From contig OZ026555.1 in the NCBI GenBank assembly GCA_964020155.1, positions 2,677,282 to 2,741,281 on the forward strand: a stretch of 64,000 bases of DNA, given 5' to 3'. Below are positions 22,913 through 38,293 of this stretch, one piece after another. The notes below the pieces were generated by a model, which ran no database searches, was not told the origin of the DNA, and was given only the letters and a program-made list of their open reading frames with translations. This DNA comes from Chondrilla cf. caribensis (Eukaryota > Porifera > Demospongiae > Chondrillida > Chondrillidae). Every line of letters begins with the position of its first letter. Position 1 is the first letter of the stretch. The position numbers and the translations under genes are program-made.

Positions 22913-25900
22913 CTAGAGGAACACAAGAAGACAAAGGTGACAACACTACACAAACACTGCATAGGGATGTACTGGATGTATTCAATTGACTGTAACTCCT
23001 TCAGTTTGTCACAACATGAAAACATTACAGGATACCACACTAAAGTACATGTGTACTGTACATTCAATGTATCGTAACTCACAGAGGGTAGGAGGATGAC
23101 TGTAGTGTGTACTGGGATATGGAGGATGCGGTTCATAGTAATGTGGAGGGTAGGACAGTGAGGATGGTCCTGGCAGGTCCTCTGTTGCGAGTGGTCCTTG
23201 GGGAGATGGAAAAGGGAAGACAAAGTACATACAAGCTAAATGTACTATGAGTATTTTGTGTTCACCGACTCATATTGAGTCGATGTGGATGACTTTGACA
23301 GTGCCAGTAATAACAGTTGGCCATTGCTCATTTTCCAAATAAAGAGGAAAATGACTCATCAAAAATTGGTTGGGTCGGTCAAGTAATATTTACTAAGATG
23401 TATATTTTTTAAAAAGGAAAAGTCTGAAATGAGAGAAATAGCTCATCTTTTATCATATATACATTAGTTTTTAATTTTTATAGGCCTATTTATTCTTCAT
23501 GCTTGATTGTACATAGTGTATTGTTTCATTCGTAGGCACAGGCAGCACCTATATTAATTTCAATTTGACGTCTGGTATATCATGCTCAATATTAATGTAA
23601 AGTGCAAAAAATTATCCTTTTACTCAGATTCACCCACCAACATTTATCTACCTACCCATCTATCTGTCCATCTATATATTATATACATATGTGATCGTCT
23701 ACGTATATGTATGGGGTAGCTTTGCATTTTTGGCTGATTATTTGATTTACATACCAAATTGCTGGACATTCTGCGAGGAATCCCATGATAGGCTGCTTAT
23801 ACCCTTTTATTATGCATGAGTAGTGAGTTATTGCATCATGTTTACTAGTCTCACACAAGTGATACTTCAGAAATTGATGATTTTGTGCTAACTTCGAAAA
23901 TTCAATAAAATAAAGGTGATGGTGATACATCCAACTATGTGTTTTCTTATTTTCCTTGTTATCATAACAACTATGAAGTTACCCCTTTTTCCCATAGACG
24001 ATCACATATATTTATATAGATGGACATGTTACAGTTCTTTTACTAACTTCGTTAGATGTCTTCACTACTACTCCTAGTCTACTCGGTTTTTTAGTGGGTT
24101 TAATCATTTCATCTAATCTTAAATCATAGATGATCATATATAAGTAAGCAGGCGTATGACAGATACGAAAGCTAAGTGGAATTTTGCACATTTACATTAC
24201 ATTGTCAGAGACATGTTTAGGTGGAAAAATTGGCAAAAGGTTGTGTTGAGCTCCATTGGCAGGGCCTTTCCTGCAATTGCTTTTGTACTTACTGGTGTAG
24301 GCATGCATAAGATGTTTTGATATGATGTTTTGGGTGGACTAATTGTGTAGTTTAAATATTGTTTTCTTCCAAATCATAATCATAATTTTGAATTGCATGA
24401 AAAAGATGTCCAATTTTGAATGCCTAGAATAGAATTTGGCTAGAATTTGAGCACAATGGCTTTGTTGAGCTTAGTATCTACAGCATAGGTTTTTGTAAAC
24501 CCTTAAGAGATGCCCAAGCAATTTAAATCAAGGGGCGGCAGCCCTACAAGTCAAATTACTTGTTAAAACTTGAATTGTTTCCTTTTGTTTTGCCATGTAC
24601 CACACAGGGTTTTGTAGAAATTTGTACTTTAGAAAATACAGAGGTCCTCTCAAAATCAGAGATTAAGCAACTTGCTTCATTTGACAGAATCAAACTTGGT
24701 ACAACAGTTATGGCGAAACAAATCGTGTAGTAAAATTGCTTAGCACGTGTGGTCTGGCCAAATGGTTAGGCAAAATGCAGTTGCTACTTCTGGGCCTGTA
24801 TACTTACTAATGTCCTGTACATGATGCACTGGTGATGTCAAATGCTGATGATTATTTCCAGAAGGTATTTGCCTTGCTGAACCATGTCCATGTGTGGTAT
24901 ATGGATGAAAACGGGCTGTTGCATGGGATTGCCTTCCAGGATGTGTACGTGAGCTTTCCTGAAAATGCATAGTATTACATAATATATGTAAATATACACA
25001 TATTTTTGTCATATATATAATATGGATGACAGATCTGTTCCAAGAAATATAGAACTGAGGATACTCAAGATATGGGTTGTACATTAAGCTGAAACAATGT
25101 AAGTGCCCAAAGGACCTTATTCAGCAAGAGACCGAACAACCATATGTCATATGTTGATTGTACAATTCTGCAAATTCGAATTGTTTCTATCGTTTCCCTT
25201 CCTTTTGTCTCATAAAGTGTAATAATCAGATTACAGTAGTTGGTCAACTTGCATGCTGAAATGAGCATTTCATTTTCAGCAGTTCGTTAGATAAGCTCCA
25301 TATATAACTGCCTTGGAGTCAGGAATTGGTGATGGGATGCTACTTTTGAGAAGAAGACAAAGATTTCTCAGAGTAGAATGCTTGCTGTGGTGTTTCATCC
25401 ATCTAGGCATGGGTCCTACTGCTATAGATGGACAAAACCATCGATATAAGACCATCTCTCTAATACTAAATTCCTATACGTAGTTGTACATATTGCTAAC
25501 AATACTGTATATACATAGTTGCTGACAGGAAGTTAAAGGTTTGGTTAATGAAAACAATAACCACAAAACAGATGTTCTTATTGTATATTGTATACAACTG
25601 GAGGTAACTACTTTTAATAATATTATAATGTTACACAGTAATAATGCATAATATTTATACAGTTGCCTGGGAATGGCTAAGACACAAGACTTACAGAAGA
25701 CCCATTATTTCTTTGGAGAATAAATGACTCTGTCGATGTATCACTCAATTCTTCATCTGATGTAAGAAAAGCTAAATAATATCTCATTTACTAATCTATC
25801 AGGTAAGTAACAATGTATCTCAATAGTGGAATATTAATAAGTGCATGGCAGTGGTTGAAACAGAGAAATACAGTGGAATCTTACTAATCCAACACATTAA

Positions 25901-28900
25901 TACAATCTAATCACATTCTAATGCCATAGTTCAATTTCCCCTTTTTGGCAGCCATTTGTATTATGCTTCAGTTGCAAAAATTGCATAAAAATGTATGGTA
26001 GTAACTACCAGGGGCTTCAGGTGAAAATGCATGTTCCATAAGAAGTATACATGCAGTAGATATACTAGTTCTGTGGATGATACATCCTGTAAAGGACCAA
26101 TAATAATTGCACACACTCAAAAGACACAAAGCTAATTATAATACATATAATCCAAAATTAATACAGCTGATCTGAGAAAAAGAGGCATCTTTGGCTAATT
26201 TTGTAAACCCTAATATGGGTCAAAAGAGCATGATTTTATTGAATTTTTTTTCTTCTGATAAATATGACCTTAAACGTTGTTGGAATGTTCTCTGTAAGGA
26301 AGGTGACCATACAATGTACCGTTTTAAAGATATAGTTCATTTTCCACCTACTGGAAATGTGCCATTGTGAAAAACGCAAATACATGAAAGTGTAAAAGAT
26401 TTTTCTCTTTTCTCATATCTGCTCACATATAAGCACTTTACCATACATACAGGCACTTTACCATTGGACCTGGTGTTGTTCCCATATCCATCATCTACCA
26501 CAATTTGGTGATTGTCTACAGGTTCTGTGAAAAAAAAAACATGAAAAAGGTACAGTTATGTGTGGGCTAGGGTGTAAGTAGCACTACAAATTATGAACTT
26601 GAACTACTATCATAAATGAGATAATCTATCAGTTAACAACAGATGATGATTTTTAAAGCCATCGTAGTAATCGGACAGAACAGAAAGCTACACTGTACAT
26701 TTGAAATTACTACATAAATAAACGACACATCAACACCATAACTATTCATACCATAGTCTACAATGTCCACTGGGATGTTCACAGCTGGATCGGTGGATGT
26801 GAGTTTAATATATGCACAACCTTTCCTCGGCTCACAACCTTTGGGATGATTTTGAATCACCTTATAATGGAAAACTGGTGGATAGTAACGATGTTCTACA
26901 GCATCCTTGAGGGACTCCACAGAACCAACATTGTCTTTGTTAGTAAAGTCGAAAGACTCTAGTGCTATCTGTTAGAAAGCAAAATGTGTGGTTAATCCAG
27001 AATAATGTATGTAGCAAATCAAACATACTGATTCATAACCACCAGGAGGAGTAATTGTCCAATCCCTTTTTTTAGCTGGACTGACAGTAGCTTTCAGCTC
27101 ATAACCAGTAATAGTAATTGGTCTCATATAAAAATGTCGCTGGTGCCATGTAGACTTATGTGCACAATGTTCGTCAATGATCTATATGGAGATTGAATAA
27201 ATATGGTATTTTGCAATCAATGGGAGGTGGAATTGAAGACAATATCATCTAGTTTCCAGGTACATGGTTCAGGTGACACAGTCTGCATGTTTACTCTGTA
27301 TGCACAATACAATGTTATTATCATGTACCATTTCATGTAGTAATGTTAAAAGATACATTTTGGAAGTATGACAAGTGCCATTTTACATATTTCCTACTAA
27401 TTTAAAATAAAGATAATTCAATTTGGACTTGCCTCGGGAACTTAATACAATACCTAATAGCCATGCATTGCATTTAGACATTTAAATCTCCAAAATTAGC
27501 AATCAAGTAATTTAATGTACTACTGTGTGTACTCCCTGTCAGAAGCCAATTGCATTGTGCATGTGCTACTCAGTAACTGCTACCTTTTACAGAAAATTAA
27601 ATTCACATAATATAGTCCAATGCATTCAACCACTGAATGAAAATGTTTGTTAAATCCTATATAGCAACTAAGAGTGAATTATACTAGACTTACTTGCTTC
27701 CATGTGTGACAGAAATATGTTAGATATATATGAACATATTTCATGTGCTGTGGCATTTCAGAAGTTTCTTCATCAAACACTTGATACTGGTATCTTGTTT
27801 TGACACCTGCTTTGTAGGCTATTGCATACAGGCAGTTGACTCCATCAACCTGTATTTCAGCAGCGGATTGATTAATCCTGTAGCTTTCTTCATTGAAGAA
27901 GGAGAAGGAGTATTCTTTCGTAACAGTCTGAAGACTGTGAGGGGCCCAAACACACTTTACCAGTTTCTTTGTATTGGACGCAATACTCAGCCAATGTGCA
28001 AGGTGCAAAATTAAGGTCTTTTTCAGTCTGGCACCTCCAGATACAAGGTATACCACCATACTGCCCAGTTTGTACCCTGTAGGTAATTTAAATGGACCAT
28101 CCGCAACGATACCATAGCGAATTTCTGCCTTAGCATTTTGATCAACGGTATTTACAGGTATTTCTATGATGGTCTGATTAACAAAATTTTCTCCTTTTAC
28201 CATGGGCGAATTGGTATCTATATTGATTGTACTTCCTTCCCATCCAAACGGTTCATTTAAAATTCCAAATGGCACCCAACAAAGATCACATAAAACCACT
28301 TCATCCTTGGTCAGTTCTAAAGGAACAAAGAATACAATAACCTTTATATAATAGATGTACTACACACATACCCATATGGTGCACTCAACCACAAAGTTCC
28401 AATAATATTACTGCGTAAACCTTAACAAAATACTATGTAATCCCTAGCAACCTAATATCAAATGTAGCTCTTCTAAAGTCAACACTGTGGTGAAAAAAAC
28501 ACTGTGATTTGAAAGATTTTTGGCTAGTGCTGGGCGATAATGACTTATTCTGCATATCATAATACCTTAGGAGAGTATCACGATATACCCGATGTATTGG
28601 TAGAATGTAAATTATTGGGAATCAAAGTGACACTTACATTGAATTGACATTACACTGCAAGTAATACTAATAGCATAAGCAAAAAGAAACAGCCAAAAGC
28701 AAGTTACACAGCTAATTTAAACAAAAGAAACCGTTTAAGGCAAGTTATCGTGCAGAAAGCACAGCATGACAACATTGTCTGCATCCAGGCATGACCTCTT
28801 TGCTGTTACAATGTTACCAGCAGTACTAAAGAGCCTTTCAGAAAGTACACTGGTGGTGGGGATGCACAGGTACTTGCGTATATTTTACTGACTTATCTTA

Positions 28901-31900
28901 TGTATATTTATGCATATGCAGCGCGTTTCTGTATCTACTCTGCTACTTTTCGGCACTTACTTCACGGCGGTCGACGAGCTATCCAAACTTACGTTCAAAC
29001 CCAAAATATTTCAATACTTCGCTGATAGCACCAGGAAGAGGCGACAGATTATATTTACGTAGTTCGATCCTCGCTGGCAGCCATTTTGCCTTCAAAACGT
29101 GCACTGTATATATAATACATTATATAGGCGATACTGCCAATAGTCGCCCTCTGTATATCGTTACCCTTTGGGTATCGATACTATCGATGTTATTGATAGT
29201 ATCGCCCAGCACTACTTTTGGCATGGCTAAGGATTTACTAATCATCAATTGATCAATGTGTTAACATAGTTATCTAGTTACGGTAGACACCAAAACAAAG
29301 TATGTGTTCCATTTTTACAGACAAATATGAAACACTCGAACAGATCATTCCGTTTTCATCTTTTTTTCGTCCATTTGTACCGTTTCATTTCGTCCTATTC
29401 CTCAAAAAACCAACGGTGTTGATCAACACTAACACAATAACTTCATGGACGTATACTGACTCACCATATTTAGGGTCTATAGGATGTGTTCTCTGAAGAG
29501 TATATGGAGGCTGAGGGGAATCCCCTGTGAGATGAGCACTTGTGTGACTATGAACACTACCAGTATCCATGGGAACAGTAGCCAATGACAATGGATCCAC
29601 CATCACTCCAACAGAGCTGAAAGGACTCTGAGACAGAGAAGCTCCTTGTGACATTGGAGAACTTCTGGAAGAGTCAGACTGTGTAGAGTGGACCTAGTGA
29701 AGAACACAGGATAATGATACACACAATTGCATACACATATGCATGCACACCCACACCCACCCACACCACACCACACATACATAAACATATAATATTATAC
29801 ACATACACACACAAACTACTCACATAGGGGTTACCATGGTCCACCTGCTGAGCTGGAGAGGATGAAGTAGATTCTAACAAAGAGGAAGAGCAATCTACAG
29901 TAAACAAAGACTAACAACACAATCATAATATGTCAGCTTATACATACAATGCATAGACTATTGTAACCAGATCACATTCCACCATTTGAATTCACAATGT
30001 TAACTAGTTATTGAACACCAGACAAAATGGAGGAAGGTCCTTACATGGTAGACTACTGTATCTCGTACATCCAGTATTCAGGATTAGTACGAAACTATTC
30101 AAATGAAGCAGGTGTACTGAGTGATTTGCATGTAATCCCAAAAATCCAAAGCACATACATACAATACAAACAATGGATTCACATTCTTTCAGAGTACATT
30201 ACACATTCAATACTGTACCAGTGGTATGTACTGGCACTGGCACATATTACAATAACTTGGGTTGTACAGGATTTGAATTTAAGAGCGTCTTCTGGGGTCA
30301 ATGACGTTTAAAAAATGAACAATATTAAAAATGTGGACTTTTGTATGTGAGATATTAACCTTTATTAATTAGACAAGAATTAACTTGCTAGGTGGTGGGA
30401 CAAAAGGGAGGGGAATAATATTTTGCTGAGGGGTGGGGAGGCATGCTTTGGTCAGAGTCAACTCTAGGGATGGACACCTAGTTCCCCTGAATATGTGTGA
30501 TCTCCGGAATACCTCATATTTACCAACCCAACAGCATGGGGTAGTTTACTGCTCATGTACATACTGGTAACATTAGACTCAAACTGACCAGCTACTCCAA
30601 CCAGTGGTGGCTGCTCTATATGACGTCTCTTATTTGAAGGTTCTCCAGTTGGGTTTGAGCCAGGTGTCTGAGGGGATTCCCCACTAGATACACCACCTAG
30701 GTGGAAGTGAGCACAAACACATTATGAAGATTTAGAAAGAGACTTCAAACAGAGCTCTTCCTCACCTGTTGGGCATCTACTGCTGAGAGGGTTGAGAGCC
30801 CAGGCTCTACCATCTCTAGTGAAGTGGGTCAGAATGTCCTCTGGGATCCTCACCATGTAGTAGGATTGGTCGACACTATATTGAAACTCCAACTTGAACT
30901 CTACTGATGTCTTATTCTGAGCAATTCCTCTCAAAACACCAGTTAACAAGGAAACCCCTTGGGGTGCTCGGGCAGTCTACAAGTAGATGTGCACTAACAA
31001 TGAAGACACTGTACGAGATGTCACAATATGTACATTGACTAGTAATTTTATAGTGACAAGGGGTAATAAAACATTGTCCACAATATAATGTACATCTACT
31101 GCAACAGAACAATGGTGAACACATGCAGTGGCAACAGAACAAATTGTGTGTTACAAGTGATATAAAAAAGGAGTACACTGTATTTCGTATTTCGATTACT
31201 GTCCTTTCTGTTGGTTCAAATGATTGTTCTTAAATGAATTGCTTTACTCCTATCAATTTTAATACGTACGTATACACACAGTACATGTCAAAGACAACTC
31301 TCACTATCACTTGTAATCATGCAACATTGTCTAGTGTCATTGCACATTAGAGCAAAATGTGTTGGACAGAAAAGAGCAATTTGACAATTAATGTCCTTTT
31401 AACTGACACAACAAGAGAGGGAAGAAAGGTTAGCCAAGGAAAATCAAGGCCCTACCCAAGCACCCCCTCAACATTCATGCGTGGTTGGTATTGCAATAAG
31501 AGGAAGTGCGGATATTGTAATGTTTACAGGAGTACTGGCAGCAATGAGGTATGCTAAGCTCCTGGATGCTGCACTGGTTTCCTCTGCTGGATCACAGAAC
31601 GCAGGAGACCACTAATTACATTAAGACAGAGATCCCAAACATACAGCACTGATGTAAAGTAATGCACCCTGTCACACATGTGACACACGCATGTACCATG
31701 TGTGTACATGATCTAAGAAATATATCTAGGGTGAATACCGTAGTCTCTGTAATTTTCGTGGGACTAAAATTTGCAAATGAACGAAAGTTTGCATTTCATT
31801 TTCGCGAATGGACATAGCTTATTTCATATTATAGTATACACATTATAATCAGTATTGAATAGGAATGAAGATGACAGGTGATTCACTTGATTAGTCTAGT

Positions 31901-34900
31901 AGCGTAGATATCACATATCTGACAACTTTAGCCTTCTTTTTGGCTGAAAAGGCAGAGTATGTCCCACATTTTCCACCTGAAGTCTTCAGTTTCTTTGCTG
32001 CATTCTTAAATTCTTTTTTTACAATCAAGAAAACTGCTTCAGTTATTGACTCGATTTGGAATGTGCCTCAGTCCCAGGAGTCTAAAAATGACAATTGATG
32101 TTCTTTGCCATACTGTTCAGAAACGAGTCGAGAAAGATCTAGTGCATATACAGTATATGGATAAACTAGTTATACGTAACATATTTCTATTGTAGTGAAT
32201 ATGTTGTTGAGTGTGATTAAATTCAAGTTTTCATCCTCACGAATCTTACATCAGTTGTTAAATTAATGAAATTTAGTCACACAAAAATTACGGAGAGTAC
32301 AGTAGTATATACCTTTATGTGCACATAATACTGTATATACTATTAATAGGTTGGTGAGTCCATTTGTGTCACATTTTCAAGTTTTGAATTACAGAGTGCC
32401 AGCTTGTTTATCTTATTACGCTCGGCCAAGAATCATGTTTCTAAACACGAAGGAAGATCCATTGACGAGATCTTTGTTATGTGGAAAAGGTATCAGTAAT
32501 GAGGTCAGAAATATATCCCGGTATATCAGGTATATACCGTAGTCGGAGTTTTTGAAGTTGTGTCAATATCACCAATCAGGATACATATATGTATCACAAT
32601 TGGTGATATTGTCACTTAACTTCAAAAGCACCAACTACGGTATATCCCCGATATACCGGGGTATATTTCTGACCTCATTACTGATATACCCCGTTTTCTT
32701 AATTGAAAGGAAGCAATCAATTATCGCTGCACTTGTCACTTAAGACAATCAATGCACCAGCAATGCTGATACACAATGAACGCTGAAGAACACACCAATT
32801 CAGTTGAAGGAACACAAAATTAGTGCACAAACCTCGTGTTTTCAGAAGGGCGGCGAATCGAGAACGATTTTAACATGAATCGATCGGTCGTTTAGATTGA
32901 AGACTTCGTGGTTCGGGCTTCTAGGCTGGATAATATTTACTCAGCCTATTTTCTTGGTGGCGTTTTGGGCACATAAGGATTTGTCTATTCTTCTAAGTCG
33001 GTAAGCTCAGAGAAACGATCGCTATTTTCATTATCCCCACACCTCTTTTGCTAGGTACGTATATTAGAGAGTTGATGGGTACTCGGCTATTGTTAACTTG
33101 CCTCTGATTATAGGTTTACTGTCGTTTCCAGCTCCCAAAGAAATCTTTCCTCGCAAATTTCTCATCTGTATTCACAACGCTAACATACTTTCGATCGTTT
33201 TGACGGGATACATATTTGTTATACCCCACCTTTGCTGGGTACATGGGGATATACTTGAGTGTCAGGAAGCAATAACCTCGGGCTTCGCCCTCGGTATATC
33301 GCTTCCTGACACTCAAGTATATCCGCCATGTACCCAGCAAAGGTGGGGTATAACTAATACATATATATATTATATATGTAATAGTTATATCCTGATGTGG
33401 TGATTGATAGACAAAGTACACAGATGGTAATACATGCACCAGCAGGTGACAGTTGCAATACTTCCAGCCAGTATTGGAATATATTTGTAGGCACAGCAAA
33501 CCTATCAATAATTCTATGTTGGAGTTGTCAAACACAGGTGTAATGATATACTTCACATGCATGTCTTGCTATGTCATTTGCTTTTAAAATTGCAGCAAAC
33601 TATCATCAAATCAATTGCTGCAAGATACAGCAAGTTTAGAAGCACAATGTAGCTTATAATCAAAACGTTATATTAGATCATAACAGTTTTCAGTGGTACA
33701 ACCAATGCCCAGCTGTACAACAGTTATGTCAACAAATAGCAGTAACATCCAATATAATACACACCAAGTAGTAATACAGTAATACACTAGTAATCACTTA
33801 CATGACGTTCAATCTCCATCTTCACTGTTTCACACTTGCATTGTGACCATGCTTCACACAATTCCTTCTCATCCACTGGAGTCTTGTCCTGGTCAGGAAT
33901 GATGAGATGTAATGTACATATACATACGGTAGGTGCCATAGTAAATTTTATGTTACAAACAGTGTTAATCTATACCAACTAATACAATAACTTGTATACG
34001 TTTTGTCGTGTATCATTCAATTCTGATTTTATCCTGGAGAAAAATGTGATCAAGCAACCATGGTCTATAGCGCTAGTGATTACGTTTGGCAGAGTATTTC
34101 AGTTCACTATTTTAATGGCATCAAGTCGCCTACTGATAAGTTCTTTGAGAGAGTAAGGGATTAGTACAACAGAGAAGGGCCAGAATATATAATTTTATCA
34201 AGAGTTCACTGGTTCAATTGACAAACACCATTTTCTTCATTTCAGATAATAAGTGTCCTCTGTTTTGACCAATCCATTTGTGGTAGTTATGTTCATTACT
34301 GAAATCTTTGTATAATCAAATATCTCGTCAAATCGTTCTGTACTTTGATAGAATACGTTCAAATGGACACATTTTGTTCTTTTTCGTCTTTTTGAATGTT
34401 TCATTTCGTTCTGTTACTGTATTTCTCTTGTAGGCAATAGTATGAAGACGCATTCAAACGGAACATGAACTTCATTTTGGTACCTACCATATGGATAACT
34501 GCTGAAGTGTCATTGTTCTTAGAAAAAAAAAATGATGCTGAATTTACTACTAGATCTCCATGTATGGTTGAAAAGATTACTCGTATTTATACTTTGCCAT
34601 TTAGAATATGTTTAATACTATTCTTAACTTCATATGGGAAGAGTTACACATTCAAATGTGACAATTCATCAACCGCTCGCATGTAGTCCAGAAGCAAATG
34701 ATGAGAACTCGCTGTCCACTCACAAAAGTTGATACTATTACCTTCAGTCAGCACTGTACCTTCCGTGATATATATACTATTGTGGAGGTACTCACATACT
34801 AGATGCACTTGTACAGACAGTGGAACCTCTCCATTAAGGACACTTTGGGACTTCCATTTTATGCCCTTATTACAGGGATATACTCAATTCAGAGATTTCC

Positions 34901-37900
34901 TACACTACAGTACTACACTGGGACATAGAATGGTGTCCTTAATATAGAGGTTTTCTTAATTCAGAGGTTTGTAATAGAGAGCTAACACTATTATAATTTG
35001 TAATGACAGACATGATTGAATGTGTGAGAACTGCAATACCACGAGTAGCTTTGTTATATAGGTTGTGGGCCGTATTAAAAAAATCACATATTTTGTGTCA
35101 TGGTAGGCAGGTAGATCAAAGTAAAAAAAAAAATGGGTCATAAATCCTCTATATGATCAGACCAATTACCTATCACCAATAATATCAGCAACAGTGAACA
35201 ATACATGAACATTGTAATACACACGTTCTGATGAATAATGTCTTGTTCAAATGTACAGATATAAGTGCATAGCACAATAAAGCCAGACTGAATGATATCA
35301 TCATGGTGAGGTTGTACAATATTCAGGAGTTCCAGCTCTTTCTGTACAGTACACTGAACTTACATCAGTCAACCCCATGGTAACATTCAGTTCCTCCAAA
35401 TCCTCAGCCTCTCGCACTCCACAGAGGATTGCTGCCCACTCTGCTGGAGAGAGCTTCAATCTCAACTGACTTGTGAGACGTGGAACCAGTAACTGCTTCA
35501 GTGAAGATATCCATGATTTATTATATTCTGTGATAAAAATGGACAAAAATCAATGATAACCATAAATAGCTTCGAAGGATCCAGTACATCCCATGCTCAA
35601 AGTGGTAATACGAACACAAATATATTGCAGATCCTAATAATAAAAGATTGTTTCAACACACACTCGTGTACATATTGGTCTGTATGAAGGTTTAATTGTT
35701 AATGTGTTAATTACGGAGAGTACAGTAGTATATACCTTTATGTGCACATAATACTGTATATACTATTAATAGGTTGGTGAGTCCATTTGTGTCACATTTT
35801 CAAGTTTTGAATTACAGAGTGCCAGCTTGTTTATCTTATTACGCTCGGCCAAGAATCATGTTTCTAAACACGAAGGAAGATCCATTGACGAGATCTTTGT
35901 TATGTGGAAAAGGTATCAGTAATGAGGTCAGAAATATATCCCGGTATATCAGGTATATACCGTAGTCGGAGTTTTTGAAGTTGTGTCAATATCACCAATC
36001 AGGATACATATATGTATCACAATTGGTGATATTGTCACTTAACTTCAAAAGCACCAACTACGGTATATCCCCGATATACCGGGGTATATTTCTGACCTCA
36101 TTACTGATATACCCCGTTTTCTTAATTGAAAGGAAGCAATCAATTATCGCTGCACTTGTCACTTAAGACAATCAATGCACCAGCAATGCTGATACACAAT
36201 GAACGCTGAAGAACACACCAATTCAGTTGAAGGAACACAAAATTAGTGCACAAACCTCGTGTTTTCAGAAGGGCGGCGAATCGAGAACGATTTTAACATG
36301 AATCGATCGGTCGTTTAGATTGAAGACTTCGTGGTTCGGGCTTCTAGGCTGGATAATATTTACTCAGCCTATTTTCTTGGTGGCGTTTTGGGCACATAAG
36401 GATTTGTCTATTCTTCTAAGTCGGTAAGCTCAGAGAAACGATCGCTATTTTCATTATCCCCACACCTCTTTTGCTAGGTACGTATATTAGAGAGTTGATG
36501 GGTACTCGGCTATTGTTAACTTGCCTCTGATTATAGGTTTACTGTCGTTTCCAGCTCCCAAAGAAATCTTTCCTCGCAAATTTCTCATCTGTATTCACAA
36601 CGCTAACATACTTTCGATCGTTTTGACGGGATACATATTTGTTATACCCCACCTTTGCTGGGTACATGGGGATATACTTGAGTGTCAGGAAGCAATAACA
36701 TGATTGAATGTGTGAGAACTGCAATACCACGAGTAGCTTTGTTATATAGGTTGTGGGCCGTATTAAAAAAATCACATATTTTGTGTCATGGTAGGCAGGT
36801 AGATCAAAGTAAAAAAAAAAATGGGTCATAAATCCTCTATATGATCAGACCAATTACCTATCACCAATAATATCAGCAACAGTGAACAATACATGAACAT
36901 TGTAATACACACGTTCTGATGAATAATGTCTTGTTCAAATGTACAGATATAAGTGCATAGCACAATAAAGCCAGACTGAATGATATCATCATGGTGAGGT
37001 TGTACAATATTCAGGAGTTCCAGCTCTTTCTGTACAGTACACTGAACTTACATCAGTCAACCCCATGGTAACATTCAGTTCCTCCAAATCCTCAGCCTCT
37101 CGCACTCCACAGAGGATTGCTGCCCACTCTGCTGGAGAGAGCTTCAATCTCAACTGACTTGTGAGACGTGGAACCAGTAACTGCTTCAGTGAAGATATCC
37201 ATGATTTATTATATTCTGTGATAAAAATGGACAAAAATCAATGATAACCATAAATAGCTTCGAAGGATCCAGTACATCCCATGCTCAAAGTGGTAATACG
37301 AACACAAATATATTGCAGATCCTAATAATAAAAGATTGTTTCAACACACACTCGTGTACATATTGGTCTGTATGAAGGTTTAATTGTTGTTCTTATGAGT
37401 GATGTTTGTTTATGATTTGTTGTGAGCATGCTCAGTGTGTCAGTCAGACATGTGTATTTCAGAAGTGAATAATGAGTATTGATGAATTTGCTGAAGAGTG
37501 CTGGTTTTTCGCTTTTCTCCTTTCTCTCCCAGCAGGCTGAATTCCACTTAGCGTTCGTATCTACTATATCTACACACACTTAGGGTTCCTATTAGGGGAT
37601 GGAAGAATTTCCTGTCTCTTAAAAGAATTTTCCCCTTCTCCTCTGAGATCAAATATCTCTCTAGTAACATTACATTTGAGTCATGGTTTCCCCCTTTCTT
37701 CTATTCCTTACTTCCACACACACACACACAAGCATGTACATCAAAATCCCAAAAATATTGTATATCACTGTGGGAACATTCATGTACTAACATGGCTCCC
37801 CATGTGTTGTACAGTACATATTTCAGAAATCAACACTCACCAGGTAATACAATTAGGACACGTAACAGCTTGGATCACACCATTATTGATAGGGGAGTTT

Positions 37901-38237
37901 GCAGACAACACTTTTCAAAGGATGAGCTGTACCTCAGATCAAATTTTTCCGTACATCAAAAATGGTGGCTCATAGGTTTGCATGGGTAAAATGTGAATTC
38001 TTGCCATTATGCAAGTAAAATCAAAGCATGCTCCATTAGGTCACTCTTTGTACAGCACTAATATTAGCCATAGACAATTAGTATCAATTGCCACTCCCTT
38101 GCATGAGTTACATGTGAAGAAAAACCCTTTGCTGAAGAGACGGTATATGGCATATTAGTCCATTCAAATTCCTGCCCAAGTTTGGCCTGATCACACATTA
38201 TAATATTATATATTCACTGTGACAGTACTCGTGCAGG

Positions 38238-38293
<56 letters not shown>

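Larger units (their letters stand above)
32287..35697. repeat. 3.4 kb tandem duplication inside the NLR gene, copy 1
   Basis: Copy 1 holds two palindromic MITE-like elements and the NLR exons at 33802-33888 and 35364-35527. Its parts 32287-33276 and 35010-35697 recur almost perfectly at 35709-36698 and 36699-37388. Confidence 0.92.

Noticed and set aside
27694..28316. Reading the ZU5-like exon as a transposon gene
   Set aside because: It splices in phase with flanking exons on both sides and has no transposase motif.
32351..33562. Small frames in the tandem duplication
   Set aside because: They lie over palindromic elements and recur identically in copy 2 because the DNA is duplicated, not because of protein constraint.
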